NCBI GenBank assembly: GCA_003342895.1
Contig: PTFA01000041.1
Span: 4,821,671-4,885,670, forward strand
Length of the DNA: 64,000 bases
From: Casuarius casuarius
Lineage: Eukaryota > Chordata > Aves > Casuariiformes > Casuariidae
Direction of reading: 5' to 3'
The notes under the pieces were generated by a model. The model did not search any database. It worked only from the letters and a program-made list of their open reading frames with translations, and was not told where the DNA came from. Position 1 is the first letter of the stretch. Each line of letters opens with the position of its first letter. The translations under genes were made by a program, and so were the position numbers. This document shows, in pieces, positions 14,701 to 42,300 of this stretch.

Positions 14701-17700
14701 GTTAGGAAAAAAAAAAAAAAATCTCCACTTTCTACCTATGGACAGATGCAACTAAATTGTGCTGCTCTTCAAAAGCAAGAAAGATGCAGACCAGCCAAGA
14801 CACAAACGGTTCCCGTGTACTCAAAAGGAGCAAATCTGGTTTAGGTGGATGCTCACCACTGCCCTGTATTCCCAGACTCCTGCCACCTCTCTGAAGGCGC
14901 CGGTCCACCTGGTTGCACTTCTTCTGCAATGTCTAAAATGCGACATCGAGATGCGCTTCCCCTGTGGCAGCCTGTGGAGGTCTGTTAGCCATTTATATTT
15001 ATTTGCCCAAATCTTCTCAATCATTTTTACAGCTGTTTAGCTCCAATCACTCTAGACTGTGACATTTAATATCAAATACTCTTCCAACATTCCCACATTA
15101 ATAAACACAAACACTGAACCATCTCTCTGTTGTAATAATTTCTGGCATCATTTGAAAGTGCATATTATTATGCAAGTATTAAGAATTGGTACAGCTTGAT
15201 GCAGCACTGGAATATATATGCAAAAACTAATTTACTTGAGTTGTAATATTAGGATTATCCCTCCGTCTTTCATGACTGATGCTTCATCTGGAGAATGCTT
15301 AATGTTGTCTTGTCAGTGAGTGCTAACTCAAACGAATTATTCCAATCTGGTTACTTTGTCCCTTTCTAACAAACCCAAATTATAATTAAAAAGAAAGAAA
15401 GAAAAAAATAAAAGAAATGCAAACAGCATCAAAAACCTAGTACAACAACACTGTGTAGATTTTTCTACTTTTAAGGCTGCATCAATAGGCAATGTAACAA
15501 TTGGCGAAGTCTCCGTGGGAGTCCAACAGATGAAATGAACGTCGAGTGAAGCCATGGACTAAAATTTTTCTTTGCCCATATAATTGCATGCAGCCATCCT
15601 TGTGTGAAATCCCCCATCAGATTACAGGGTTTGTTGTATGTAAATTGAAGACTAAATGCTTGGTAGCACCTTTCAGCTCTGCAATGCTGGAAATGAGTTT
15701 TTTAATAGGAAATTAGATTAGTAATATTTTAGCCAACAAAAATGTGGAAAAATTCTGCATAAAGGCAGGAAAGTCATTCATGCAAACTGACTTTAAAAAA
15801 CAAGGGTGAACAATTGTAAAATTCTGTATACTACTATTCATAAAAAATTACTGTGCATTATTTCTTAAACAAAGAATGGGATATACAAACACAAATTATT
15901 TCACAGTCATAATGTAACTATTCTGCTTTGCTGGCTTTAGTATTAACTGAGATCATGGGTAGCAACAGGTTGCATAATTTAGTGGCTTCTATTTTTAATA
16001 GGATTTTATACAGTTGTAGAAATAAGAAACAATATGTGGAAAATTATTACAATGAATTCAATCCAGATTATAAAATAGACTTTTGCAACCCATCAACCAG
16101 GCACAAAAACAAGACTTTGCTTTTTCCAGTCCTTGCTATGCTACAGCTGACTGGATTAACCCTCTGTTGAGCTTCAGAAGGCAAACAGGGAGAAGATGTC
16201 CTGAGCTTAAATTTTTATCTGCAAATGCAAAACTAGTTCCTGTAGTGTAAGTTTGGCTTTGCCTTCCTTTATAGCCCAGATAGTTACTGGCAAGTAACTG
16301 ATTAGATTACTTCCTTTGGTATTCATACATTATAATTTGTGTTATTTCTAAACAATTATTTATTAAAATGGTTCACACACTTTGGGATGAGCTGTGGGGC
16401 AGAGCCCAAATATACCATACACAAGAAAAATGAGGCAGGTGGGTCACGGACAGGGACCAGCAGATGGCTGGGAGAGTGGAACAAAACGCACATCATCACA
16501 GGACATGAAGTTTTAGGCAAAGACATTCCTGTTCCTAAGAGCCCACTGGCTTTTAATAACCTGGCTACAGCTGAGGTATTATGAAGCTTTGCGTTCGTCC
16601 CTGAGGAAGCCATAAAATCCGACGCATACCCAGAACAGGTTCTCGGGCTTTAGCAAGTTCTAAGTGGCAATAAGAATTATATCAGTGGGGCAATGAAAAC
16701 TAATGTCTTCTCCAGCCTGCCGAATGCAAAGGCGATAATGGCTCTGGGGTCCTGGCAGAGGCTGCAGCTCCTTGAAATCTCATTCCTGCAGATAGTTCTC
16801 CAGCTTTAACAAGTGTCCATGGGAACTTATTGCCTATTTTCAGGAGCTCTCTCGCTCCCTCCCCCTGCAAAAGCCATAAAAAGGTAGCCCCCCAGCTAAA
16901 TGAAGAGACCTGTGGAATTCATTTTAACTACCAAAGGTAGCAAGTGCCTAGCTACTATTGGCTCCAGCAATATGCTCTGTACTTATAAATGAGAATACTG
17001 CTAGGACTAGGAACATAACTACACTGTGAGTCTCATGCACCTATTGCAAGAAATCTATATAAACTAACTTTAAAAAGCTCCTTTCACACTGAAAACCCAA
17101 ATATTTACTAGCTCTCAGTGCCAACAACAGTATTCTGTTCTAGGCAAGAAAAACCTAGACTCAGCCCCTCGTCCAGAGGAGCTGACAATCTAAACACACC
17201 CCGGGGAAACCCGCAGAGGAAATACTGCGGGGATAGTAAAGTTGTTTTACTTGTTGTGTTGTTAATTCACATCCAACGGGCAACACTGCAGAGTGAATCT
17301 CTAGGACAGCCGTGAGTTTTGCAGTGCGGTTGCTGCCCGCTAGCTTGTCAGTTTGCCTTTGGGGCATAAGAGAAAACCATAACTAACCGCCAGCGGCTGC
17401 AATGCTGACAGCTACTGGTGCAAGAAAAGGAAAGCAGAGAAGCCTTGCTCACAGTTTACTCCTCTCCCTCACCCTTCCTTCCTTTGCTTATTTTCCTAAG
17501 CCTCTAACAAACAAGAAGCAGCAGATTAAAATGGGACACCCAAAGCTGTTGGCACCCGCGGCTGTGCTTCTTCCCTCCCTGACAGATGTCTTTACAGTTT
17601 GCAGCTCAATGCACATGAACCTGTTTCTGTTCTGGGTTGCTGTGAGATGTGCAGGTGAAAACTGCATTTCAGGGGCCAATTCCCAAGGGAAGTGGACCCC

Positions 17701-20159
17701 AGCACCCTTCAGAGGGGCACAAGCACCCCCAGGTCCAGCCGGTCATCTTCAAACCATGGCCGTGTCTGTCCAAGCTCTGAAACCATCACTCATTCGCAGA
17801 GTCAGGGATACTTTTAAATAATTCTTTTTTTTTTTTTTAAATCTTTTTTTGACAGTCTCTAGCATGGAGTGGGCATAAATATTTTCTAAACTTTCCTTAA
17901 CTTTTTTTCTTCTAAACTCCTGGGCTTGATGTTTTTCTTCATCTCATTCGAGCACCACTCTGCACAGTTCCTACAGCTGGCTGGGAAGTGTGCACTGCAC
18001 ACAGAGTAGAAATCAAAGCCATATTCCTTATTTTGCTTTTGAATAATCCCAACTCAAGCTTCCATTCTCAAATTTTAAAATGTGATTAAAGTGTAAATTA
18101 CAAAAGATAACTCTACTGCTGAGAATAGAAAATATTAAAATAAGTTTGCAAGAAGCAGTCTAGGGTATGAATGAATTTGATGCCATTAAGAGAAACAAAT
18201 AAATGCAAGAGAATTAATCAGCACATGTAAAAGAGACAGTATGATGCTAATACAAAGTAGAAAAGATGTACGGGAGGGCATGAAACTATAACCATGTGCA
18301 TCAAATCATCAGCTGGTTTCTGCACAGATGGAAGAAATGCTACAAGATATTTGAAGAGGATTTCAAGCTGGACATGAATTCAAGGCAAATGAATCCAATC
18401 TGTGCCTCTCTCCCTCACATGTACGAGCACACACACACAACCTATTTTCATGAAATTAGTTCCCCATCCTGGATTTCTGACCCTCGTTCTCCCCCTGCCA
18501 AGTTAGGGCTGCACGTCAAAGTGAGCCTGGAAGGGCAGGGTGTGGTGGCACAAAAGCAGGGCAAAGAATAGATAAGCGTTTCTTCGGCACATGCATTCCT
18601 GACATGTTTCTCACAAGTCTGACAAACTAGGCTGAGGGCTCAGGAGAGAACGATGAAGAAAACACAGCAAATGAAATTAGGAAATATTTTGAAGACAGAC
18701 TTGCAAGCCAGGACATGCAATAGCCAAATTCACTTTAAGTCGCAACAATGCAAGTTCAAAGGTTTGAATTACTCAAGAATATCCTGTGTTTAGCCAACAC
18801 TGCTAATCTGGCACATCTCTTCCTTGTCTGGCCAAGGTTTCGCCCCTTCCCTTCTCAACGCACCCAGCACAGATAAATGCAAAGTTACAGACACTCTTGT
18901 AAACAGAACGAACGTGAGCAAAACATCAGCACGGCTTTGAAAGGCAGGCCACCGAGCCACTCTCACCATTGGTTTGAATTTTGTTTTGTTGCTCTTTCTG
19001 CTGTTTGCCAGCAATAAATGGCAATTGTACTTTCTGACCATTTTCAGCTGGGCTCTAGGCCATTTTCAGCTGTTTTTGATGGCAGAGTTCTCAAAGACAT
19101 ATACTAAAATATTTGGCCCATAAAATAACTGACTAAGGCTGCACTCTTGTTTCCAAGGAGGCCCTATAACAAGAAGGGAAGTAAGCTTTTTTAGAAAGGC
19201 AGCAGTCTTCTACATTAATAATATTAAACTTTCCCATGGAATTTCAATAGCATTAACAAATTATTTTGATAAAATACCAGCAGGATTTGCAGATGGTTTT
19301 TTTAGGGTTTCAACGGAGAAAATGTGTAAGCAAGCTTTACACCCACTGCTTGATGCTGTAAGCTCCCTCACAGTCTGTCCTGTGACCATTCTTAAATACG
19401 CTAATGTTACAGAGTTAATCTCATAATGGTAATACGTCCACAAACAAATTACTGCAGTAATGTAGTTAGCTCAATTAACTTTTGGATCTCTTCACTATGC
19501 AGAACTAAAGGTCATTTTCTATTAAAATATCTCCCTCCCACTTCCTTATCGCCCTTTGCAACTCATGGGAGTTAATATTAGAAATCCTGTCTATGCTATG
19601 TCAGGAAGAAGACAGGATGATGAAGCCAGAAAAAGACCTTATTCTTTGCTAACATAACACAGACATTGCCCAAAGAGAACATCTGCCTTCTCTCATGAAC
19701 ACATCTAATTATGGCAAATTGTTAACACCTTGAAGAGCAGTTTCGTACAAGAGTAAACTTTAACATATGCCATTCTTACACATAAAACATCCTGTACTTC
19801 ATACTTTTCCAAGCATGTGCCCTTTTTCCTACAACAGTTTATCAGAGACCTTATTCTGAAAAGGGCTCCAACCTGCTTTCCATTCCTGTGGGTGCATTTT
19901 AGTGCCTGCAATTATTTGCCCGTCCAAACGATTCCATAGAAACATCGAACTATGTAAGCTGGGACCCCAGGCAGCAGATGAGACAGCAAGACCCGCTAAA
20001 CTGCAAATGCAATTATTTCCCACTCGCAACTGCGAGCCGTGACAGTTTGGGCCTTTTGCACAACCATGCCTTCGGTTATTCAGGCACCGCAAGCTGCCTG
20101 TCCACTTTGCAACTCGCACTACTCTCCCCCTTGAGATCCCACACTAAAGTCACAGTGAA
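11761..20159. other. Intergenic DNA, no gene seen
   Basis: AT-rich non-coding sequence between the CR1 fragment and the CpG island. It contains a 13-base direct repeat ccattttcagctg at 19038-19050 and 19060-19072. No exon, RNA gene or further repeat family is supported. Confidence 0.7.
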
Positions 20160-20174
20160 TAATTTGGCACTACT

Positions 20175-20188
20175 ATCGCCATGGCAAC
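20175..20188. promoter_or_regulatory. RFX X-box-like palindrome
   Basis: The sequence atcgccatggcaac matches the palindromic RFX consensus gttgccatggcaac at 12 of 14 positions and sits at the left edge of the CpG island. RFX sites in island promoters are typical of ciliary genes. One motif match alone is weak evidence. Confidence 0.4.
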
Positions 20189-20321
20189 GGACCGGTGTCA
20201 AGCACTACAGAATTATGATTGACATTCCTGCGGTATCCGACAAAAGGCGAAGCGAGGGGAAGAGGGAGAAAACCAGACACGGCTTCGACGCTAATGGGGG
20301 GAGCAGAGCATTGGTGGCACC

Positions 20322-20327
20322 GTAAGT
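20322..20327 (+). other. Possible splice donor within the CpG island
   Basis: GTAAGT follows ggtggcacc on the plus strand, 134 bases after the X-box-like site. This is the place expected for the end of a first exon if transcription starts in the island and runs rightwards. A weaker GTACGG donor-like site lies near 20541. Confidence 0.25.
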
Positions 20328-20794
20328 GCTGCGTTACTTGGGAATCGGCCTCCCCGAGCTCTCACCACGTCAGCGCTGCTGCCCAGGGCTCGCGTCGGGG
20401 CCCAGCACGCACGCGCCGCGCAGCGGGTGTCTCCGCTCGCCCGGGGGTGCCTGTTCCCTCCCCGCGGGGCCAGGGCCAACCGCGCGGCCTGACGGGTGCC
20501 AGGGCAGCCGGTCTGAAGGATGAACCTTTTAAACATCTCAGGTACGGCTCAAAGTAACAGCAGACATTTAACTGAGTGCTTTTTGCCCCTGAGGATAGTC
20601 TTCAGGTGTTCAGCTGGGCTATAAATCTTTTATTTTCTTTTTTTTTCCTATGTTTATAAGGGCTCACAGAAAGACACACGCAAACCATTAGGAATAGGGT
20701 AAAATAACATCTGTTAAATATTTTTCAGACCAATGTCTGCAGCAGTTCTCATAAGGTTCAACATGCAATACCAAGACGAGGATGGAAACAGCCT

Positions 20795-20800
20795 TTTATT
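20795..20800 (-). terminator. Likely PARD3 poly(A) signal AATAAA
   Basis: AATAAA read on the minus strand, about 1.7 kb after the PARD3 stop. It is followed by a GT-rich stretch (tcgtcttggtattgcatgttg) that would serve as the downstream element. The plus-strand CpG island begins about 300 bases further on. Confidence 0.6.
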
Positions 20801-21071
20801 CTAAATTTCATATGTACACGGAAAGCCATTTTACACAGTTCTGTAAATTCTGCGTAAAAGAGCTATTGTCATCCAATGTCACTGTGCTTACATTAGTAAC
20901 AATTTTTAAACATGGAGTACATTATTAACAACAAAAACCATTAACAAACAGGCATAAAAGACACAGGTACGTGTGCTGATATTTCACATACATTCTAGAA
21001 ACAAGTTGGCGCAAAAATAAAATGTGCCAGTAAAAAAAAATAGGCATATTTTCAATCACGCAATACATGAT

Positions 21072-21095
21072 TTTCTTTCTTTCTTTCTTTCTTTC
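21072..21095. repeat. (TTTC)n simple repeat in the PARD3 3'UTR
   Basis: About six TTTC units. On the mRNA strand this is a GAAA-type purine run. Confidence 0.9.
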
Positions 21096-21377
21096 CATTT
21101 TATACAAGATACGCTGAGATCCATTCTCAAGCCTTTTCACATCAGGATTTGCAGGCACTTCAGCAACCCAGCTATATTCTCACAATACATGAAGTTCAGA
21201 CCAACAAACATAAAAACAGCTGCTGCAAAAGAAATTCTCTTATCCCATATGCACATTCAAATATTACTCACTGTTAGAGCAATCTTTTTAGTTTCAGTTA
21301 TTTTTGGATACTGACATGTTTTCAGGTTGATGTGTAACAGTTTTTCTCCACTTATCTCTCATTCGTGTACTTAAAGT

Positions 21378-21383
21378 TTTATT
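21378..21383 (-). terminator. Possible alternative PARD3 poly(A) signal
   Basis: A minus-strand AATAAA about 1.1 kb after the stop. The sequence after it is less GT-rich than at 20795, so use is uncertain. It would give a shorter 3'UTR. Confidence 0.3.
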
Positions 21384-22508
21384 TTTAATGTAGTATCACA
21401 ATGCAACAATACAGCATACGGAAGCACAAGGCAATTGTCCACGAAGCTTCACAAATTGTAAAAAGAAGAATTTTTTCTTTTTTCAGTTTTTTGATCTAAA
21501 GAAAAAGTCCGATTTCATTTGCTCTTGCTTTAAGTTCGCTCCCAAACTTGCTAAAATAAAGACAAATACATATCAGATGATCATGGGATGAATACCTCCC
21601 TAGATCTTTTGCTTGACACAATTGTCACATGACCAAATTAATTTAGAAGTAAACAAAGCAGAATCTACTTGCATGTTTGTTCATGATTCCTCATATTTAA
21701 TGAAATAATAAAATATACCAATCAAGGGCTTGGCTGTGACTGTATTTATAAATATAATAGTCTCTCTCCAGTTTCTTCATTTGCAATGGGCTGTGTATTA
21801 AGATATAAGGCAATTGTAACAGGATTCTCAGGATAACTGAAAGCCTAATATTATTTTGCTCATGAATCATCATAAAGGCTTTTTTTAATAAGCTCAGAGT
21901 GGGGAGAGAGAGAGAAAAAGAGTGCATACGTGCATAATAGGAGAAGGATAGTTTTTCAGCATATAGACACTTAAATATTGATCAGCAATGACTGGTAATG
22001 AGTCCACCATAAAACATTTTAGAATCGTGAACCAGAGTAGAACTAAGCCTTATCCACTCGAGAGTGATGTGTAACCTCCCTCCTGACCCGAGAGAAATAA
22101 AAAAAGACATGTCAATGCTTAATTCAACCTCAAATTCATTAATTTTATGCCACAAAGCTGTATGTTGGTGTAATAACTCACTGCAAAGTAAAACACATTA
22201 CAACAAATCCTAGTAATAAGCCATTGACAACTACTGTGCTGGGCTACAAGACGTGGTAACCAAGGGAGACGTGTTGCTCGCTTACGCTATGATTGTCAAA
22301 TGGTGGAAAATCCTTCCATGAACGTAACACTTGAGACAGAATGGCAAAGACATAAGGCCCACCAGCTCTTTGCCCATATTGTTAAAGGCACTGAAACAGA
22401 CAGTGGATATACTCCTTAGTACCATCAGTTTAAAAAGTTTCCAAAATAGAAGTCTTTATATGAAAATGTTCCTTATTGCATGATAAGTTGATCTTCATTT
22501 TCTTTAAC

Positions 22509-36315
<13,807 letters not shown>

Positions 36316-39300
36316 TCAGTGGACTTTGCAACTGTTATCCATGATGGTCGTTTCTTAGTGAGGTGCCACTGCTACGGAAGAGCACAGACTTTAAAAAGAA
36401 TTTCCAAGCTTTTCATACCAAGATCTTCAGTTTGTTACTATGATTAATGCTGTTTGGACTTATTTTAAAGAAACTTCAGACAGCGCAAGGATAAGACTAA
36501 TGAGGCTATTTCTAAAAATCGCCAAAAGCTACTGGAACCTTTTCAGCATGTGTTACTTCTAGGCATGAAGAGAAATATATGCATTAGTGTCAGACTTAAC
36601 ATAAAGGGAAATTAAAAGAAAAGTCATAATGATCTCTGCTGCTGAATAAACATGAAAGATACTTGTTTCCAATCAATAAACTGTAGTACTGTCAGATCTT
36701 TATTCGCATCAAATTCATTATGTCTGCAGACCCTGCCTATATAAAATTTGATTATTTTTCCCAATCAATAAGAGCCTGTCATCCCTTAGTTCTGTTTTTA
36801 ACAAGTCTTTTAAACTGATCAGTCTGAAAGCATTAAAAGGCTCATAGGCCAGTAAAAAGCAATGCATTTGGCAATACCACACTCAAGAATACATGCAGGC
36901 GGTAGGCGTGCAGCTGGCTCCCATCCTCTGAACGCCGGTATTCTGGGGAAGTCTGCGCATTAGAGTTATTGTTATGTAAAATCATATGCAGAATCTTGAA
37001 CTATTCAAAACCATAAATTTTTCCACACTGCCTATCACAGGTAATCCTCTCTCCATAGCACAGGTTTATGTGAATGAAATATGCAGAGGAATGGCTTATT
37101 TCATGGGGCAGAGGGAAAGTGGATATTTATTAATCTCATTGCCATTTTTCCAGCTGTGCTGCTCTCACCTGACCCCCACAACCCCCACCATATTTCAAAC
37201 ACGTTAATGTGGGAATCACAGGAAGCCTGAAAAACAAATCTGTTATATCAAGACTAACCAGAAACATTTTAAACTCTTCTTATGGCCTTCCTAAGCCCTG
37301 TATTTATTGTTTATTTCAAAAGAGTTGGTGAGGAATGGCCAGCTCTTACTTTGTTTCAAACTAGCAAGCTACAGAAAGGCAATGGAGAACAAGTCCGTAG
37401 ATTCATATTCTTGGACACAGGATACAGTAAAACACAATGAATTAATATCCCATGTCTTCTCTCATATGTAAGGAGGCAATTCTGGAGTCCATTTAGGACT
37501 GTTTTCCATGTCTTTCAAGCCTGGTAGGTGCAGCAGATTAGAGGCCAGAGATTTTTGAGACATGTTACCTCCCACTCTTTTCGGTGCCATGTAATGGAGC
37601 TTATCACTGCCTGGCTGGCCAAACCAAAAATTTCGCATCAGTCTTCTAGTGAAGATGTTTTCAGAGGGATTTTTTTTTTTTTCTATGAAACAAAGGCAAA
37701 GAAATGGAAGGCTTTGGGGAAATGTTTTGTTTCATTTTTTGCAAATGGGAGCTTTAAGAAATGCTTTATTTGTAATGTAGGTCAACTGCTATGTGCAAAT
37801 TGCTGTTTTGAAAAGAAAAGTAAAAAAAAGTTTTATTTAGAACAGGTGGAAATGAAAGATTTTGGCATTTCCAAAATTTCCCCTTCCACTGTGGATGTGC
37901 AGCTAATTCTACTTCTTTAATTCAGCTTAATTTTGTCAAACACCTATCTCCCTTTTCAGTATCATGTTATACAAACTTATTCTCTATGTTCAAATTTTGT
38001 CCAGCTTTACTACATAAACACTTCCTTTTTCTCATGCATTGCTATATGCCACACTTTTTTTTAATGTAATCATCATAACTGACAGACATGACAGACAAAA
38101 TACTTTGAAGTGGTTTGCTGATTTTTAAAACTGGTATTATTATTCTAACAAATGAGTAGTCCAACACATCCCATATACACAGTGTTTTCTGTAAGATAAA
38201 TTGCACTTAGACTCACTGAAATACTTAAAGTATTAGTATCTTAGATGTAGAATACCTGTTTGAAAAAGAAATGCCATTAAGCTTTGGTGCAAAATTACTA
38301 GCAAAGTGCTGTAGAGAGACACCTTGATGTACTCAAGACGATGGTTAAATAAGTCATCAGTCTTCCTCAGTCAAATTTGTTTCTAACACTAAAGGATGAC
38401 AACGCAAAAGTGGTTATTTAATGGTAAAGAAAAACGAAAGGAATAAAGCAAAAGTAACTGAACTAAGACCTATACACTACAAGGAAGAGACATGTTCTAC
38501 CAGCTCCAAAATGGGCTACTGGAAGGGTTATTACAGACCTGAGGACTTCTACACATCTTATAAAGACGATTAATAAAAGGAATTACCTCAACAGTGGAAC
38601 AGCAAGCAAACACACAATGTCCATGCTGTAAACTAAACGTACATTTCCTCCAGAGCAGTGAGTGCACAAGTTTGATACCCGTTACCATGAAGAGATGGAA
38701 CAACAAAGGACAAGGAGGATCCTAGGATTTATGATTAACTTATCCTCAGACCTAAGAAGAAGAATTTATTCTTATGACAAAAAAAAAAAGAAAAATAGTG
38801 AAGCTGACTTAAGAAAAGATATTCAAAGTTATTAAAAGGTTTGATAATGGCAGAGAAGATAAACCTTTTAACAATATTTCTACTTTAATCCCAAAAGCAA
38901 GGGACATGACCTAAATTAAGGAAATTGCAAAAGTAGTGAATTATAAAAAAAGGATTATTTCACAGAAAAGAAAGAGCTAAAGGACAAAACCACTTCTGTA
39001 TCTAAAAACAATTTTTACTCAAATATCTTTGTGTTCACACAGTCTCCAAGATACAGAAAGTGAGGTCAAGTGAGTGGGTTTGTAATTAAAAAAGGTTAAA
39101 ACAATTTTGTGTAGGAGAGGAAAAGGGAAAATGAAGGAAGCTAGAGGATGGGATATCTTTGAGGAGAAAGATTATTTGTGGTTTAGACTACAGCTCAGGT
39201 TGGCTTCCTTCCACTTCCATTTCCTTCTCAACGTGGTGCTTAAGTTCCCTTTACTGAAGGGACTTTTGCAGAAGTATGGTGTAAGTCCTAGAAAATTTAA

Positions 39301-42300
39301 TTAATTGCACCATGTTTTGGCTTTTTTCATTCAAATTACCTGAAAATCCAAAAGCAAATTCGCCTCAAAGAATTCAGGAGTGCTAGTGGGAAGGAAGGAG
39401 GTCAGATTGAAATCCCTCCAAAGTTTATCAAAGATTTGACCTAGGCTAATTTTAAACATTTCAGCAAAACTGCAATGGCAATTTTCTACAGTAACCGCAG
39501 CTTGCCTAGATGATACTTCTGTTACAAGCCTTTCCTTTTGCCTGCTTCAAAAAAAGGACAGTTGCAAGCTCACAGAAGACAATCAGCACCTCCGAGCACC
39601 AGGCGTTAGTGAAGTTCTTCTTTAAAAGAACCCTAATTACTAAGTGCTCTTAAAAGAAATAAAAATCAAGAAGAGGCTCTTGGGGCCCAAGTGCCTTGGG
39701 CTGCCGCGCGCCTGGGCTTCCTTCTGTCTTTGGCACTCCACTGCCCGCCGTCTGCAGCTGGCACATTTAGCAACCAGCTAGTTTGTTAGCACTGCTTGAA
39801 AACGCACAAACCACCAGCCTGGGCTAAAAACGCAATGGTAAGCAAGGCTTAGATAGGCCGGAGCTGTCACATATTTTCAGAAACAAGCAGCCACAGCAAT
39901 GACCACCGGAGTCTCAGCTCATTAAGCAATGTCTCGCTGTGATGTCATGCGCTGAGGTGCAGAGCTGTAATCCTTTCAAAACAGACAGATTTTCCGTGTG
40001 ATAAAGTGGATACAAACATGCTACTGAGCAGGGATGACTAAAGCTTTGGGAAAAAAAAAAATTATTGGCCTGAAAAGCATGGAAAAGGGTCTTAACAACA
40101 TCACCAAGCAGTTGCAACATGACTAGAATAACCAAAAGGTTAGTAAACAAACAGCGCTCTTTACACCTCGCACTCTTTTGACACCGATTTGAGCAGCCAG
40201 GGACTCTGGTCTGACTGGCTGCTTAGATCTCTGGGTAGCAGTTATAAAACACAGATGGGTTCTTATTTACTTCAAGCTAGCACATAAATATCACACATTT
40301 TTTATAAAATAAATTCCCTTCTGTTTGGACAGACTACTCGCATCACTTTAAAAATGAAGAGCCGAAGCTCACTGTATCTGCAGGTAAAAAGAAAAGGAGC
40401 GCATTCCCAGGAACGTGAGAGGACCGTCCCATTGACTCCCAGCGGTGCTCTCACTCGGGTGGCAACGCGCTGGCCGGCGGCGTGCATGCTTGCCGAGGGT
40501 CACGACTGGCTGGGCACAAAGTCGGACCTTGCTGCATTGCTGGGGCAAGAGGAACCCGGCCCCAGTGAAGGCAGAGTGCTGATAATCTACTATAAAGCTT
40601 CTCCTGCATCCCACGAAACGCAAGCTCCCAGGCTTAAAGCTAGCACTGTGCTGGGAGGCACAGTCTGCAGTCTGCTTGTTCGAACCGGATCTGTCACGCG
40701 TCGGTGACGCAGCCGAGTGCGTCCAGACCCGCAGGGCCGAGGCTCACCCCCTCCTGCCGCTGGCGCGGCATAGCAGGTAGCCTTCCTCCTGTAATCTTGG
40801 TGCGCAGTTTGTTTTTTGACATCTGAACAGCAATTCTCAAATTTAACAGTATAACCAATTTGGCTGGTTCTTTCCTTCCAGTCTGCCCCACGAGCTATCC
40901 TGTTCTGAGACACTGGATTTTCTGTGAACACGTTGTTATTAACACGTGCAGGCATCATACACAAACAGGACCAAGCAAGGGTGGCACCATATAGAAGAGT
41001 TGCTGCATGATCACAGAATTGCTATTTTTTTGAGAAAAAAATCAGTTGACCAAGGCATCAAGTTTGTTAAAAAGCCTACAATTGTAGCTGCAACATGGAA
41101 GGAGGCATAGGAAAGTTTATCCTGTACTCCTCCTTTCCCCCCTTAAGTGCCAAAGAATTTATTGGGAATAAGGCATTAAAAGGTGGGGGAGATGTGTTAA
41201 AAAAAAGAAAATGTATCAATTACAAAACCGCAAATAAAAATAGCTTCTCTGCACAAGCTTCATTAAGTTTTATCAGCTAGTATCTTGGGGTTTTACACTC
41301 AAACCACAGGTCATAAATTCACAGTAAATCCCCCATATGTTCACCAAACACCTGAATTCAATTTCTCTTCTAGTTGTAAGAAACCGAATGTGCTGTTCAA
41401 ATTAATTATGCATGCGAAGTTAGTTTCTAACAAGGACAGCTCCTTGCATGCTGAAGGGTATACATCCTATCTTTTTTTTTCTTTTTTAGATCTCTTTCAA
41501 TCTTGGCTTATTTCTACTGTTCACAAGGTTATAAAAACCCTTCTTTCCTGCTGTTTCATATTTGCAAATGAATACAGAGCATCATAAATCCTTTAAAGTC
41601 TGCAATTTTTAAGTGCAGCTAAATTCAGGGATTGGATTAATATGACAGGCAAGATCTCCTACCATGTTACCTGCACACATACACGCACACTACAGCATAT
41701 TAATTCCATCAAAATAAGGATTTTAAAACCCAGGATATATGTCAATATGCATGTGTGTGAAATCAGCTCTTCAGGAACTTTATGTCATTTCCAGTTTACC
41801 TTCACAGCTGCACTCATCATCTCCAATAGCAAACATGTCACAAAGAAGTTATACAAGTCCCCAAGGGCACTCACGTCCTTCGGCGGGTGAAATTCATTTC
41901 CAAATTTTGACACTGTGATTTCTTGACGATTTCACACCAATTTCAATAGAGTAAATCCTTAAAAGTTTAAAATGTACAGCTCTCTTGCCTGGGCTTAGAA
42001 GGTGGCCCCAAACACTGTTAATCTGGCACTCACTTTTGCTGTGATAGTCATAAACAACGTGGAGAACTGGAGCTGATAGGGAGGTCACTTCGCTACAACA
42101 GTCTCTTCAAACTCTCAAGACTAGATTTCACTTCAAGTCCCTCTGTGGTCATTCTGAAGCGGGGCCATCATTTTACAATCAGTGAAATCTGAAGAATGCA
42201 CCCAAGACCCTTTTTATTGCTACCATCACTCTTCCTTATTAGCCTGTCAGAGCCTGCACACAGGAGACAGAAATCCAGCCTCACTTTTCAGGGGAATTCT

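Larger units (their letters stand above)
20160..20515. promoter_or_regulatory. CpG island just beyond the PARD3 3' end
   Basis: This block has far more CpG than its AT-rich surroundings: roughly forty CpG in about 300 bases by eye, densest at 20360-20510 with runs such as cacgcgccgcgcagcg. CpG islands of this kind usually mark promoters. PARD3 transcription ends at about 20.78 kb coming from the right, so this is not the PARD3 promoter. It may drive a plus-strand transcript antisense to PARD3, a minus-strand transcript leaving to the left, or both. Confidence 0.7.
20778..22508 (-). other. PARD3: PARD3 3' untranslated region (left end approximate)
   Basis: This is about 1.7 kb of AT-rich sequence between the PARD3 stop codon and the best polyadenylation signal, a length typical of vertebrate PARD3 3'UTRs as far as I recall. 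It holds a (TTTC)n run at 21072-21095 and a possible internal poly(A) signal at 21378. The left boundary is inferred from the signal at 20795-20800; cleavage is expected 10-25 bases further left. Confidence 0.7.

Noticed and set aside
40670..40700. gttcgaaccgg resembling a tRNA B-box
   Set aside because: No A-box or cloverleaf could be built around it on either strand.
41483..41523. Strong pyrimidine tract and acceptor-like site followed by a short open stretch
   Set aside because: The only donor is a weak GTTATA, and the T-rich tract alone is common in this DNA.
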